A stretch of DNA of 46,174 nt from DATCBF01 sp964401995. GTDB taxonomy: Bacteria; Actinomycetota; Thermoleophilia; Solirubrobacterales; 70-9. The stretch is taken from contig CAYOAP010000017.1 of the NCBI GenBank assembly GCA_964401995.1, positions 1 through 46,174 of the forward strand, read 5' to 3'. The notes beneath the pieces are model-generated. The model saw nothing but the letters and a program-made list of their open reading frames with translations. It was not told the origin of the DNA and searched no databases. The position numbers and the translations under genes were made by a program. Shown piece by piece: positions 38,066-45,629 of the stretch; position 1 is the stretch's first letter; the number at the start of each line of letters is the position of its first letter.

Positions 38066-38590
38066 GTGAGCGCCCGGGCCTTTGCATCGTTCCTCGCCGT
38101 CCTCGCCCTCGTCGGCCTGCTCACCTACGGCCTGATCAGCAAGGGGGAATCCGGGGTCAGCGTCGGCGACGCCGCGCCCCCCGGCGCCTTGCCGCGGCTT
38201 GAAGGCGGCGGCGACGGCTCGCTGGCCGAGTACCGAGGGCGCTGGGTCCTGGTCAACTTCTGGGCCTCCTGGTGCGGGCCCTGCCGGCAGGAGGCGCCGG
38301 ACCTGGAGAGCTTCCAGCGCGCCCATGGCGGCCCTGGCTTCACGGTCGTCGGGATCGACACCCGCGACCTCAGCGGCGACGGCCGCGATTTCGTCCACGA
38401 GTTCAGCCTCAGCTACCCCCAACTGCGCGATGGGGACGGCAACGCCGCCCATGAATTCGGCACCACCGGAGTGCCCGAGAACTTCCTGATCGACCCTCGC
38501 GGCAAGGTGCGCCTGCTGCTTCACGGACCGGTCACCGCCGATTACCTGAAGCAGTACGTGGCGCCGATGCTGCCCGAAGGCCGATCGTGA
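38066..38590 (+). CDS. ccmG: Thioredoxin-like protein CcmG/ResA/TlpA family (cytochrome c maturation)
   Basis: 174 aa, GTG start. One N-terminal anchor helix (FASFLAVLALVGLLTYGLIS, residues 6-25) places the domain outside the membrane. The thioredoxin fold has the active site NFWASWCGPCRQEAP (Cys70, Cys73), with EFGTTGVPENFLID carrying the cis-Pro. CcmG keeps the CXXCH cysteines of apocytochrome c reduced. Coupled by GTGA overlap to ccmH, which supports CcmG rather than a generic TlpA. Confidence 0.92.
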   Translation: MSARAFASFLAVLALVGLLTYGLISKGESGVSVGDAAPPGALPRLEGGGDGSLAEYRGRWVLVNFWASWCGPCRQEAPDLESFQRAHGGPGFTVVGIDTRDLSGDGRDFVHEFSLSYPQLRDGDGNAAHEFGTTGVPENFLIDPRGKVRLLLHGPVTADYLKQYVAPMLPEGRS

Positions 38591-39057
38591 GGACGCGAGC
38601 CTCGATCCTGCTGATCGCCGCATTCGCCGCCCTTGCGCTGCCGTCCCTCGCCGCCGCGACGCCGCACCAGACCTCGCTGACCGCGATCGAGTACGAAGTG
38701 ATGTGCCCGATCTGCGGCACGCTGCTGGCGCTCTCGGACTCGCCCCAGGCCCAGCGGGAGAAGGTCTTCATCGCCAACCTGATCGCCGCCGGCAAGACCA
38801 AGGAGCAGGTCAAGGACACGCTGGTCGCCGAGTACGGCGACTCGGTCCTGGCGCTGCCAAAGGGCTCCGGCTTCGACCTCTCCGCCTACCTGGTGCCGGT
38901 GATCGGCTTCATCATCGCCGTGATCGCCCTGGCGATCGGCGTCATCCGCTGGCGGCGGGCGGCGCAGCAGCCGGGCTCGGGCCCGCCGGCCGCGTCGGGG
39001 CCGAGCGGCGACGATGCCAAGCGGCTCGACGCCGATCTCGCCCGCTACGACCTCTGA
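38587..39057 (+). CDS. ccmH: Cytochrome c maturation protein CcmH
   Basis: 156 aa. A signal peptide (RTRASILLIAAFAALALPSL) is followed by the redox domain with VMCPICGTLLALSDSPQAQR (Cys40, Cys43 in CPIC; the family has L/M-RCxxCQ). VKDTLVAEYGDSVLALP and a membrane helix (LVPVIGFIIAVIALAIGVIR, ~100-120) follow. CcmH reduces apocytochrome thiols together with CcmG and guides the apoprotein to CcmF. The residue after the second Cys is Gly rather than the common Gln. Overlaps ccmG by GTGA; converges on the next gene with a 3-bp gap. Confidence 0.93.
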   Translation: MRTRASILLIAAFAALALPSLAAATPHQTSLTAIEYEVMCPICGTLLALSDSPQAQREKVFIANLIAAGKTKEQVKDTLVAEYGDSVLALPKGSGFDLSAYLVPVIGFIIAVIALAIGVIRWRRAAQQPGSGPPAASGPSGDDAKRLDADLARYDL

Positions 39058-39060
39058 GGC

Positions 39061-39744
39061 TCAGTCCTCGTCGCCGAAGGCAACCAGGCCGGCCGGCGGG
39101 GCCGGCAGCCGCCGCATCGCCACCGCAACCGCCTTGGCGCGCTTGCCGCTCAGGGCCGAGTGGGGCACGGCGGCAATCGTGGTGTCGACCACGTCGGCAA
39201 CCTCGGCCAGCATCTCGCTGTCGCGGTTGAGCGGGGGCCCGGCGACGACGATCAGGTCGTAGGCGTGGCGAAGTTTTTCGGCCGCGTGGCTGAAGCTCTC
39301 CGAGTCCAGCAACTCAGCCCCCTCGTCGGTCCGCGCGCCGGCGACGACGCAGACCAGGGGCGAGTCGGCCCGGCGCGAGGCGGGCCCGGCGAGGGCGAGC
39401 GGTTGCAAAATCTCGGCAGCGTCGGCATCGCCCCGCAGGTACTCGTGGATGCCCGGCTCTGGCGCGACGCCGATCGCGGCGGCCACGCTCGGCTCGGCCA
39501 GATCGCACTCGAGCAGCGCCGTGCGGACGCCGCTTGCTGTTGCCGTGGTCGCCAGCCCCACTGCCACCGCCGAGCGCCCGTCCTCGGCCCCGGTGACGAG
39601 CACGGCCTTCGCCTCGGAGAGCTCGCCCAAGAGGCCTTTGAGCGCCTCGAGGTCGCCGCGGCGCAACGACCAGGCCCGGGTCGCCTCCGGCGCTGGGCCC
39701 GAGAGCTGGGCGAGCAGGGGAAGGCTGCGGCCGCGCCTCATCAC
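39061..39744 (-). CDS. MinD/BY-kinase-like P-loop protein with degenerate Walker motifs
   Basis: 227 aa. The order of motifs follows bacterial tyrosine kinases (CpsD/Wzc C-terminal domain) and MinD/ParA ATPases, but each key site is altered. The deviant Walker A is VTGAEDGRSAVAVGLA, with Arg where the catalytic Lys of GKS/T should be. The second A-like motif is LLECDLAEPSVAAAIG, and Walker B reads YDLIVVAGPP rather than xIIDTPP. GIHEYLRGD keeps the CpsD-like GL.xYL spacing. Without the Lys, ATP binding or hydrolysis may be lost, so a regulatory or scaffold role is possible. Starts with GTGATG overlapping the argS stop; co-translated with argS. Confidence 0.75.
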   Translation of the reverse strand: MMRRGRSLPLLAQLSGPAPEATRAWSLRRGDLEALKGLLGELSEAKAVLVTGAEDGRSAVAVGLATTATASGVRTALLECDLAEPSVAAAIGVAPEPGIHEYLRGDADAAEILQPLALAGPASRRADSPLVCVVAGARTDEGAELLDSESFSHAAEKLRHAYDLIVVAGPPLNRDSEMLAEVADVVDTTIAAVPHSALSGKRAKAVAVAMRRLPAPPAGLVAFGDED

Positions 39745-41387
39745 ATCCGCTCCGGGGCGGAGATGCCAAGCAGTCCGAGTGAGCCGGCGATCGTCCGCTT
39801 GGCCAGCAGGCAGAGCGCCAGCCGCGACCGTTCGACGCCCTCGCCCTCGGCGCCGACGACCTGGCAGTCGCGGTAGAAGGAGTGGAAGTCGGCGGCAACG
39901 GTCATCGAGTAGGCGCAGATGCGGTGCGGGGCACGGCGGGCGGCGGAGTCTCGCACCTCCTCCGGAAACTCAAGCAGGCGCTTGATCAGGGCCTTCTCGG
40001 CAAACTCGAGCGGCGCCCCCTCGCTGGCCGCATCGATCTCTGCCGCAGCTGCCTCTGAGCCCTCCCCCGCTTTGCGCAGGATGCTGGCGATCCGGGCGTG
40101 GGCGTACTGGACGTAGTAGACCGGGTTCTCGCTCGACTCGCGGCGGGCCAGCTCGAGGTCGAGGTCGACGGTGGTGTCGTGGCTGCGGTGGAGCATGAAC
40201 CAGCGGGCAGCGTCGGCGCCGATGTCGTCGAGCAGTTCGTCGAGCGAGACGAAGTCGCCGCTGCGCTTCGACATTTGCGCCCGCTCGCCCCCGTCGACGA
40301 TGTGGACGAGGCGCATGATCAGGGCCTCGAAGCTGTCGGGGTCGCCGCCGAGCGCGGTGATCGCCGCCCTGATCCGGGCGACGTAGCCGTGGTGGTCGGC
40401 GCCGAGCACGTCGATCAGCCGCTCGAAGCCGCGATCGAGCTTGTCCCAGTGGTAGGCGACATCGGCGGCGAGATAGGTCGGCTCGCCGTTGGCGCGGATC
40501 AGGACCCGGTCCTTGTCGTCGCCGAAGGTCGTCGTCCGCAGCCAGAGGGCGCCGTCGCTGCGGTAGCTGTGGCCGCGCTCCTCAAGCTGGGCCAGCGCCG
40601 TCTCGACCTCGCCCTTCTCGTAGAGCGTGCGCTCGGAGAACCAGTTGTCGAAGCTGACCCCGAAGCGGTCGAGCGTCCCCCGCACCCCCTCCAGGACCAG
40701 CGCCACGCCGCGCTGTCCGACCGCGTCGACGTCAGCCGGGTCAACGCCCTCAGCCGAGAGCTGGGCGGCGATCTCGGCCACGTAATCGCCTTCGTAGCCG
40801 CCCTCCGGCGGCTCGCCGCCGGTCATATGGGCGACGATTGACTCGGCGAAGCGGCCGACCTGGCCGCCGCCGTCGTTGACGTAGTACTCGCTCTTGACCT
40901 CGTGGCCGACCGCCTCCAGCAGCCGCACCAGGCTGTCGCCGTAGGCGGCGTGGCGGCCGCCGCCGACGTGCAGCGGGCCGGTCGGGTTGGCGGAGACGAA
41001 CTCGATCAGGACGCGCTCGGGGCTCGCGGTCGCGGCCGGGCCGAGGCGGTCGCCGGCGGCGGCGAGGTTCGCCATCGCCCGCCGGTACCACTGGTCGGAG
41101 AGGAAGAGGTTGAGGAAGCCGGGGCCGGCGATCTCGATCCGGTCGACGTTTCCGGCCGCGCCGAAGCCCGCTTCCAGCTCAGCCTTCAGACGCGCGGCGA
41201 CGTCGCGCGGCGGTGCCCCCAGCGGCGCCGCCAGCAGCATCGCCGCGTTCGAGCTGTAGTCGCCGAGCTCCGGCTTCGGCGGCCGGTCCAGCGAAGGTTC
41301 GGGCCCGCTGGGCTCGCCCTCGCGCAGCGCGCGGGCCGCCTCGTTGAGGGCCGAGTGCAGCTCTGCGATCGAGTCGGTTGCGCTCAT
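39741..41387 (-). CDS. argS: Arginyl-tRNA synthetase
   Basis: 548 aa, close to the usual 550-580. Charges tRNA-Arg. The ArgS-specific N-terminal tRNA-recognition domain (GDYSSNAAMLLAAPLG; RIEIAGPGFLNLFLS) is followed by the HIGH-equivalent NPTGPLHVGGGRHAAYGDSL and the KMSKS-equivalent AQMSKRSGDFVSLDEL. The C-terminal DALR anticodon-binding domain starts near YYVQYAHARIASIL. As in many ArgS enzymes the second motif lacks the first Lys. The ATG at 41387 is preceded by GGGGCAG. A frame open far upstream (to 42461) is not part of the gene. The following ATPase-like gene overlaps its stop. Confidence 0.97.
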   Translation of the reverse strand: MSATDSIAELHSALNEAARALREGEPSGPEPSLDRPPKPELGDYSSNAAMLLAAPLGAPPRDVAARLKAELEAGFGAAGNVDRIEIAGPGFLNLFLSDQWYRRAMANLAAAGDRLGPAATASPERVLIEFVSANPTGPLHVGGGRHAAYGDSLVRLLEAVGHEVKSEYYVNDGGGQVGRFAESIVAHMTGGEPPEGGYEGDYVAEIAAQLSAEGVDPADVDAVGQRGVALVLEGVRGTLDRFGVSFDNWFSERTLYEKGEVETALAQLEERGHSYRSDGALWLRTTTFGDDKDRVLIRANGEPTYLAADVAYHWDKLDRGFERLIDVLGADHHGYVARIRAAITALGGDPDSFEALIMRLVHIVDGGERAQMSKRSGDFVSLDELLDDIGADAARWFMLHRSHDTTVDLDLELARRESSENPVYYVQYAHARIASILRKAGEGSEAAAAEIDAASEGAPLEFAEKALIKRLLEFPEEVRDSAARRAPHRICAYSMTVAADFHSFYRDCQVVGAEGEGVERSRLALCLLAKRTIAGSLGLLGISAPERM

Positions 41388-41483
41388 CTGCCCCATCGTA
41401 TGGACCGACGGCCGCAGGGAGCCTCGACCGGGTGCTGCGATACTGGATTGTTCCCGAGCGGCGCCGTCGAGAGGAGAGACGAG

Positions 41484-41783
41484 ATGTCCGACGATCACGA
41501 TCAGCCTGAGCGCCACGTCAACATCCACACCTCGCCCGAGCTGCTGGCCGGCGTCTACGCCAACTTCGCCAACGTCAGCCACTCCGATTACGAGTTCACC
41601 GTCACCTTCGCCCGCGTCGACCACGAGGTCGAAGAGGGCGAGGTTCCCGGCGTCGTCGTCTCCCGAATCGCGATGTCGCCGCGCTTCACGCGCGAGCTGA
41701 TCGACGCGCTCGAGGACAACTACTCGAAGTGGAGCACCCGCGAGGGAATCAAAAGCCTGCCCGAGTTCCCGGGCGACGGCTAG
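41484..41783 (+). CDS. DUF3467 protein
   Basis: 99 aa, GAGGAGAG 5 bases before the ATG. Matches the short DUF3467 family pattern: HVNIHTSPELLAGVYANFAN, VSHSDYEFTVTFARVD, GVVVSRIAMSPRFTRELIDA, LEDNYSKWSTREGIKSLPE. The family is small, cytoplasmic and without assigned function. No enzymatic motif is present. It stands between divergent argS and a co-directional phosphoesterase 30 bp downstream, which may be co-transcribed. Confidence 0.88.
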   Translation: MSDDHDQPERHVNIHTSPELLAGVYANFANVSHSDYEFTVTFARVDHEVEEGEVPGVVVSRIAMSPRFTRELIDALEDNYSKWSTREGIKSLPEFPGDG

Positions 41784-41813
41784 CCAAGCTCGCAGCAGTA
41801 CCCTGGCCGACCC

Positions 41814-42554
41814 GTGCGCGCAGCTGTGATCAGCGACATCCACTCCAACCTGCCCGCGCTCGAGGCGGTTGTCGAGTCGATCGACGCCGCCGGGGTCGAG
41901 GAGATCTGGTGCCTGGGAGACGTCGTCGGCTACGGCGCCCAGCCCGACGCCTGCGCCGAGTTGATCCGCGAGCGCTGCGCGATCTGCCTGGTCGGCAACC
42001 ACGACCTCGCGGTGCTGGGAGGCCTCGACACCTCCTCCTTCTCCGAGACCGCCGCCGAGGCCGTCGCCTGGACCGTCGCCAACATCGCCGAGCCGACGCT
42101 TGAGTTCCTGCGTGACCTCGAGCCCACAGGCCAGCGCCAGGGCATCGGGCTCTTCCACGCCTCGCCCCGCGACCCGGTCTGGGAGTACGTGCTCTCGACC
42201 GAGCAGGCCGAAGACTGCCTGGCGGTCCAGCCCGAGCGGATCAGCCTGATCGGCCACTCGCATGTGGCGCTCTACTTCTCGAAGCCGGATGACGCCGGCA
42301 GCGACTCGACCCGCGGCGCCCAGATGAGCGACGGGGCGCTGCTTGACGTCGCTGACGGCAGCTGGCTGCTCAACCCCGGCAGCGTCGGCCAGCCCCGCGA
42401 CGGCGACCCGCGCGCCGCCTGGCTGGAGCTGGACACCGAGGAGGAGACGGCTCTCTTCCACCGCCTGCCATACGACATCGAGCGCGCCGCCGCCTCAATC
42501 GTCGCCGCCGGCCTCCCCGGCCACCTCGCAACCCGCCTGCAGAGTGGACAGTGA
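41814..42554 (+). CDS. Calcineurin-like metallophosphoesterase
   Basis: 246 aa, GTG start (VRAAVISDIHSN). All metal-binding blocks are there: ISDIHSNLPAL (DxH), CLGDVVGYG (GDxxGYG), VGNHDLAV (GNHD), LFHASPRD and LIGHSHVALYFS (GHxH). This arrangement fits the YfcE/Gde-like phosphodiesterase branch (ShK/metallophos_2), with a typical beta-strand SWLLNPGSVGQPRDGDPRAA closing the fold. The substrate is unknown; 2',3'-cyclic nucleotides or phosphodiesters are common in the branch. The start is chosen because DxH begins within 10 residues. Confidence 0.92.
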   Translation: MRAAVISDIHSNLPALEAVVESIDAAGVEEIWCLGDVVGYGAQPDACAELIRERCAICLVGNHDLAVLGGLDTSSFSETAAEAVAWTVANIAEPTLEFLRDLEPTGQRQGIGLFHASPRDPVWEYVLSTEQAEDCLAVQPERISLIGHSHVALYFSKPDDAGSDSTRGAQMSDGALLDVADGSWLLNPGSVGQPRDGDPRAAWLELDTEEETALFHRLPYDIERAAASIVAAGLPGHLATRLQSGQ

Positions 42555-42606
42555 TGGCCAAATGCAGGGGAAATCTGCCTTCAATGACGTTGTCTAGACT
42601 CGCAGC

Positions 42607-43194
42607 ATGAGCCGCCTGATCGCATATTTCCTCGTCTGCGCCCTCGGCGCAGGGGCGGCGATCGCGCTTGTCTCCTGCGGCGGCAGCGGCAGCCCAGAGC
42701 TGCTGCCCGGGAACACGGCGCGGGAGATCTCCGAAAACCTCGACTCGGTCGAGCAGCTGGCCAGCGCTGGCGACTGCGTCGGCGCCGAAGATGCGGCGCG
42801 GCAGGTCGGCGAACAGATCGACGAACTCGGGCACGTCGACAAGACCTTGAAGGCGGCGCTGCGCAAGGGCGCGACCCGGCTCGACGAAGTCGTGGTCGCC
42901 GACTGCTCGCCGGAAACGACCGAATCGATCGGCACCGCCGAAATCCCGGCCTCGACCGAAAGCTCGACCACCGAGCCGACGAAGAAGAAGCCGAAAAAGC
43001 CCGACACGGTCGAAACCGACACAACTCCGACGACGCCGACGACGACCACGACGCCGACGACGCCGACCACGACTCCCACCACGCCGACAACCCCGACCAC
43101 GACCCCGACGTCACCGACGCCCCCAACCGAAGGCGGCGGCGTCGAAACCCCCTCGGGAGGGGTCGGGCCGGGCGCAGCGGGTGGCGAAGGCTGA
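42607..43194 (+). CDS. Putative lipoprotein with Thr/Pro-rich tail, coupled to a kinase
   Basis: 195 aa. A signal peptide with lipobox (GAGAAIALVSC, Cys near residue 24) implies lipid anchoring on the outer face of the membrane. A small helical domain (REISENLDSVEQLASAGDCV, AARQVGEQIDELGHVDKTLK) with two further Cys (DCVG, DCSP) follows; these may form a disulfide. From ~residue 110 a Thr/Pro/Ser tail runs to the end with repeated TPTTPTTT units (nt ~43020-43110), likely a wall-spanning linker and possible O-glycosylation target. The stop overlaps the kinase ATG (TGATG). It could provide an extracytoplasmic sensor for the kinase, an inference from coupling only. Confidence 0.8.
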   Translation: MSRLIAYFLVCALGAGAAIALVSCGGSGSPELLPGNTAREISENLDSVEQLASAGDCVGAEDAARQVGEQIDELGHVDKTLKAALRKGATRLDEVVVADCSPETTESIGTAEIPASTESSTTEPTKKKPKKPDTVETDTTPTTPTTTTTPTTPTTTPTTPTTPTTTPTSPTPPTEGGGVETPSGGVGPGAAGGEG

Positions 43195-44417
43195 TGGAGG
43201 CGGGCACCCTCTCAGGCCGCTACGAGACGATCGACCGGCTCGGCTCGGGCGGGATGTCGAACGTCTACCGCGCCAAAGACCTGGTCCTCGAGCGCACAGT
43301 CGCAGTCAAGGTTCTAGCCGAGCACCTCTCCGACGACGAGCGCTTCGTCGCCCGCTTCCGCCGCGAGGCCCTCGCCGTCGCCAAATTGATCCATCCCAAC
43401 ATCGTCCAGGTCTACGACACCGGCGTCGACGATGGCCGCCATTACATCGTGATGGAGTACGTGCAGGGTCGATCGGGAGCTCAGATCCTGCAGAAGCAGG
43501 GGCCGCTCGACGCCGAGACAACGGCCGAGATCGGGATCCAGGCATGCTCCGGGCTCGACTACGCCCACCGCCGCGGGATCATCCACCGCGACGTCAAGCC
43601 GGGGAACCTGATGGTGACCGGGGGGCCGGTCGGCGGCGGCGAGATGACCGTCAAACTGGCCGACTTCGGCATCGCCCGCGCGATCGAGCAGACCCGCATC
43701 ACCCAGGTCGGCTCCGTCGTCGGCACCGCCGCCTACCTGGCGCCGGAGCAGGTCCGGGGCGAGGAGGCAACGCCGGCCACCGACGTCTACGCGCTTGGCG
43801 TCGTCCTCTACCAGTTCCTGACCGGGCGGCTGCCGTACGAGGGGTCGTCGCTGGCCGAGCTCGCGGTGCGCCAGCAGAACGAGAAGGCACTCCCGCCGAG
43901 CACCTACAACGCCGACGTCCCTGAGCCTCTGGGCGCGGCGGTGCTGCGCGCCCTGGAGGGCGATCCGAGCCGCCGCTACGCCAACGCCGACGAGCTTGCC
44001 GGAGGGCTCCAGCTCGGGCTGCAGGGCGAGGACGTGACCTTGCCGATGTCCGACGACTCGACGCCGACGCGGATGCTCGGCGGCGAGACTTCCGCCACCC
44101 GCCGGCTCGACCAGACCGAGCGCACCGAGTACCGGCCGGCGCCCTCGCCGACGCGGCGGCCTGAACCCCGCGTGGCCCCCGCCCCGGCGCCGGTCCAGCG
44201 GCAGGCGCCGGCGGCGAAGAAGCGGGGCGGATTCGGCCGCTTCGTGCGCTTCGTCTTCGCTTTGATCGCGTTGGTTCTGATCGCCGCCGCGGTTGCCGCG
44301 GCAGTGATCTACACCACCGACAAGGCTGCCGGCGTCAAGGTCAACGAAATCGCCGGCAACACCGTCCACAAGGTCGTCGACGAACTCAAGAACGCGGTCA
44401 AGAAGAACAGCGAATAG
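43194..44417 (+). CDS. PknB-like Ser/Thr protein kinase, membrane-anchored
   Basis: 407 aa. The kinase domain covers residues ~8-270: LGSGGMSNVYRAKD (glycine loop), AVKVL (Lys39), IIHRDVKPGNLM (catalytic loop), LADFGIAR (DFG), GTAAYLAPEQVRGEEA (activation segment and APE). A Pro/Arg-rich linker (~290-340) leads to a single membrane helix (FVFALIALVLIAAAVAAAVIY) and a short external tail of ~40 residues with no PASTA domain. Such kinases usually phosphorylate wall-synthesis or division proteins. With no PASTA sensor of its own, a partner such as the coupled lipoprotein may supply ligand recognition. Overlaps that gene; converges on tgt with a 3-bp gap. Confidence 0.95.
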   Translation: MEAGTLSGRYETIDRLGSGGMSNVYRAKDLVLERTVAVKVLAEHLSDDERFVARFRREALAVAKLIHPNIVQVYDTGVDDGRHYIVMEYVQGRSGAQILQKQGPLDAETTAEIGIQACSGLDYAHRRGIIHRDVKPGNLMVTGGPVGGGEMTVKLADFGIARAIEQTRITQVGSVVGTAAYLAPEQVRGEEATPATDVYALGVVLYQFLTGRLPYEGSSLAELAVRQQNEKALPPSTYNADVPEPLGAAVLRALEGDPSRRYANADELAGGLQLGLQGEDVTLPMSDDSTPTRMLGGETSATRRLDQTERTEYRPAPSPTRRPEPRVAPAPAPVQRQAPAAKKRGGFGRFVRFVFALIALVLIAAAVAAAVIYTTDKAAGVKVNEIAGNTVHKVVDELKNAVKKNSE

Positions 44418-44420
44418 GCG

Positions 44421-45629
44421 CTACAAGCTGGCCGCCCAGGGAGGGCTGCCAGCCATCACGGCTTTGGCATAGGAGGAATAGGCGCCGGCGGCTATGGCCG
44501 AGCGGGCGTGGGTGGTCAGCTCGTGCATGTAGGTGAGGTTGTGGAGGCAGATCAGGCGCACCGCTGTCAGCTCCTCGGCCTTGGAGAGGTAGCTGATGTA
44601 GTCGCGGTCGTGATTGCGGCAGGCGGGGCAGGGGCAGCCGTCTGCCAGGGAGCTGCGGTTGCCCTCGTTGCCCGCCTTGCGCAGGTCGAGGCGGAAGCGC
44701 TTGTCTGGGTCGGGGACCAGGGCCACTCCGTGGCGGGCGAGGCGGGTTGGGACCGCGCAGTCGAAGACGTCCAGGCCCAGGGCTATGCCCGCCAGGAGGT
44801 CGTCTACCTCGCCGATCCCGAGCAGGTGCTTGGGGGCCTGCTCGGGAAGCAGCGGGGTCGTCATCGCCAGGACCTCTCGCATCTCGTCCTTGTCGCGGCC
44901 GAGTGTTCCGCCTATCGCCAAGCCGTCCACGCCTGCCTCGGAGACGAACTGGGCTGATTCTCGGCGCAGGTCCTCGTGGACCCCGCCCTGGACGATGCCG
45001 AAGACGGCCTGGCGCCGCGGGCCGTTCTGCTCGTGCCAGTCGAGGCAGCGGCCGAGCCAGCGGTGGGTGCGCTCGGTCGAGCGGGCGGTGTACTCACGAT
45101 CGGCGTGAAACGGCGTGCACTCGTCGAAGACGAGGGCGATGTCGGCGCCGAGCGCGGCCTGCACCTGCATCGAGACCTCGGGCGAGATGAAGAGCTCGGC
45201 GCCGTCGCGGTAGGAGCGGAAGGCGGCGCCCTCCTCGGTGATCTCGACTTTGGAGCCATGCTCCCCGCCGGACCGGCCGCTGCCCTTGACCTCGTTCGCC
45301 ACTCCCCCATGCGCCAGCGAGAAGACCTGGAAGCCGCCGGAGTCGGTGATCAGCGCCCGGTCCCAGCCCATGAACCCATGCAGCCCGCCGGCATTGGCGA
45401 TTCGCTCGGGGCCAGGCGAGACGAACAGGTGATAGGTGTTGCCGAGGACCATCTCGTAGCCGAGGCCGGCCACCTCGGCGGCTTCCAGGCCGCGGACCGA
45501 GCCCTTGGTGGCGAGGGGGATGAAGGCGGGCGTCTCGATCGGCCCGTGCGCCGTGTGGATCACTCCCGACCGAGCCGCCCCATCGCGTGCCTCGATCTCG
45601 AACCTCAGCCGCTCCGGATCGCTCCTCAC
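44421..45629 (-). CDS. tgt: Queuine tRNA-ribosyltransferase
   Basis: 402 aa. Exchanges guanine 34 of tRNAs with GUN anticodons for a queuosine precursor. Landmarks: ETPAFIPLATKGSVRGL, GNTYHLFVSPG, LITDSGGFQVFSLAH (base-binding Asp96), FGIVQGGVHEDLR, LAIGGTLGRDKDEM, and FDCAVPTRLARHG (nucleophile Asp). The zinc site is CPCPACRNHDR with a His in LCLHN or, as seen here, LICLHNLTYMHE. The GIGEVDDLLAGIALGLDVFD segment is canonical. The start overlaps the gpmI stop (GTGA), so the two are translationally coupled. No queuosine synthesis genes are in the window. Confidence 0.96.
   Translation of the reverse strand: MRSDPERLRFEIEARDGAARSGVIHTAHGPIETPAFIPLATKGSVRGLEAAEVAGLGYEMVLGNTYHLFVSPGPERIANAGGLHGFMGWDRALITDSGGFQVFSLAHGGVANEVKGSGRSGGEHGSKVEITEEGAAFRSYRDGAELFISPEVSMQVQAALGADIALVFDECTPFHADREYTARSTERTHRWLGRCLDWHEQNGPRRQAVFGIVQGGVHEDLRRESAQFVSEAGVDGLAIGGTLGRDKDEMREVLAMTTPLLPEQAPKHLLGIGEVDDLLAGIALGLDVFDCAVPTRLARHGVALVPDPDKRFRLDLRKAGNEGNRSSLADGCPCPACRNHDRDYISYLSKAEELTAVRLICLHNLTYMHELTTHARSAIAAGAYSSYAKAVMAGSPPWAASL

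Noticed and set aside
41388..42461. N-terminal extension of ArgS
   Set aside because: It overlaps DUF3467 and the phosphoesterase on the other strand; the ArgS N-terminal domain begins near the ATG at 41387, which has a ribosome site.
43020..43110. Repetitive ACGCCGACGAC-type sequence as a possible CRISPR or satellite
   Set aside because: It is in frame and encodes a Thr/Pro linker of a lipoprotein; there are no spacers. No CRISPR array was seen anywhere in the window.
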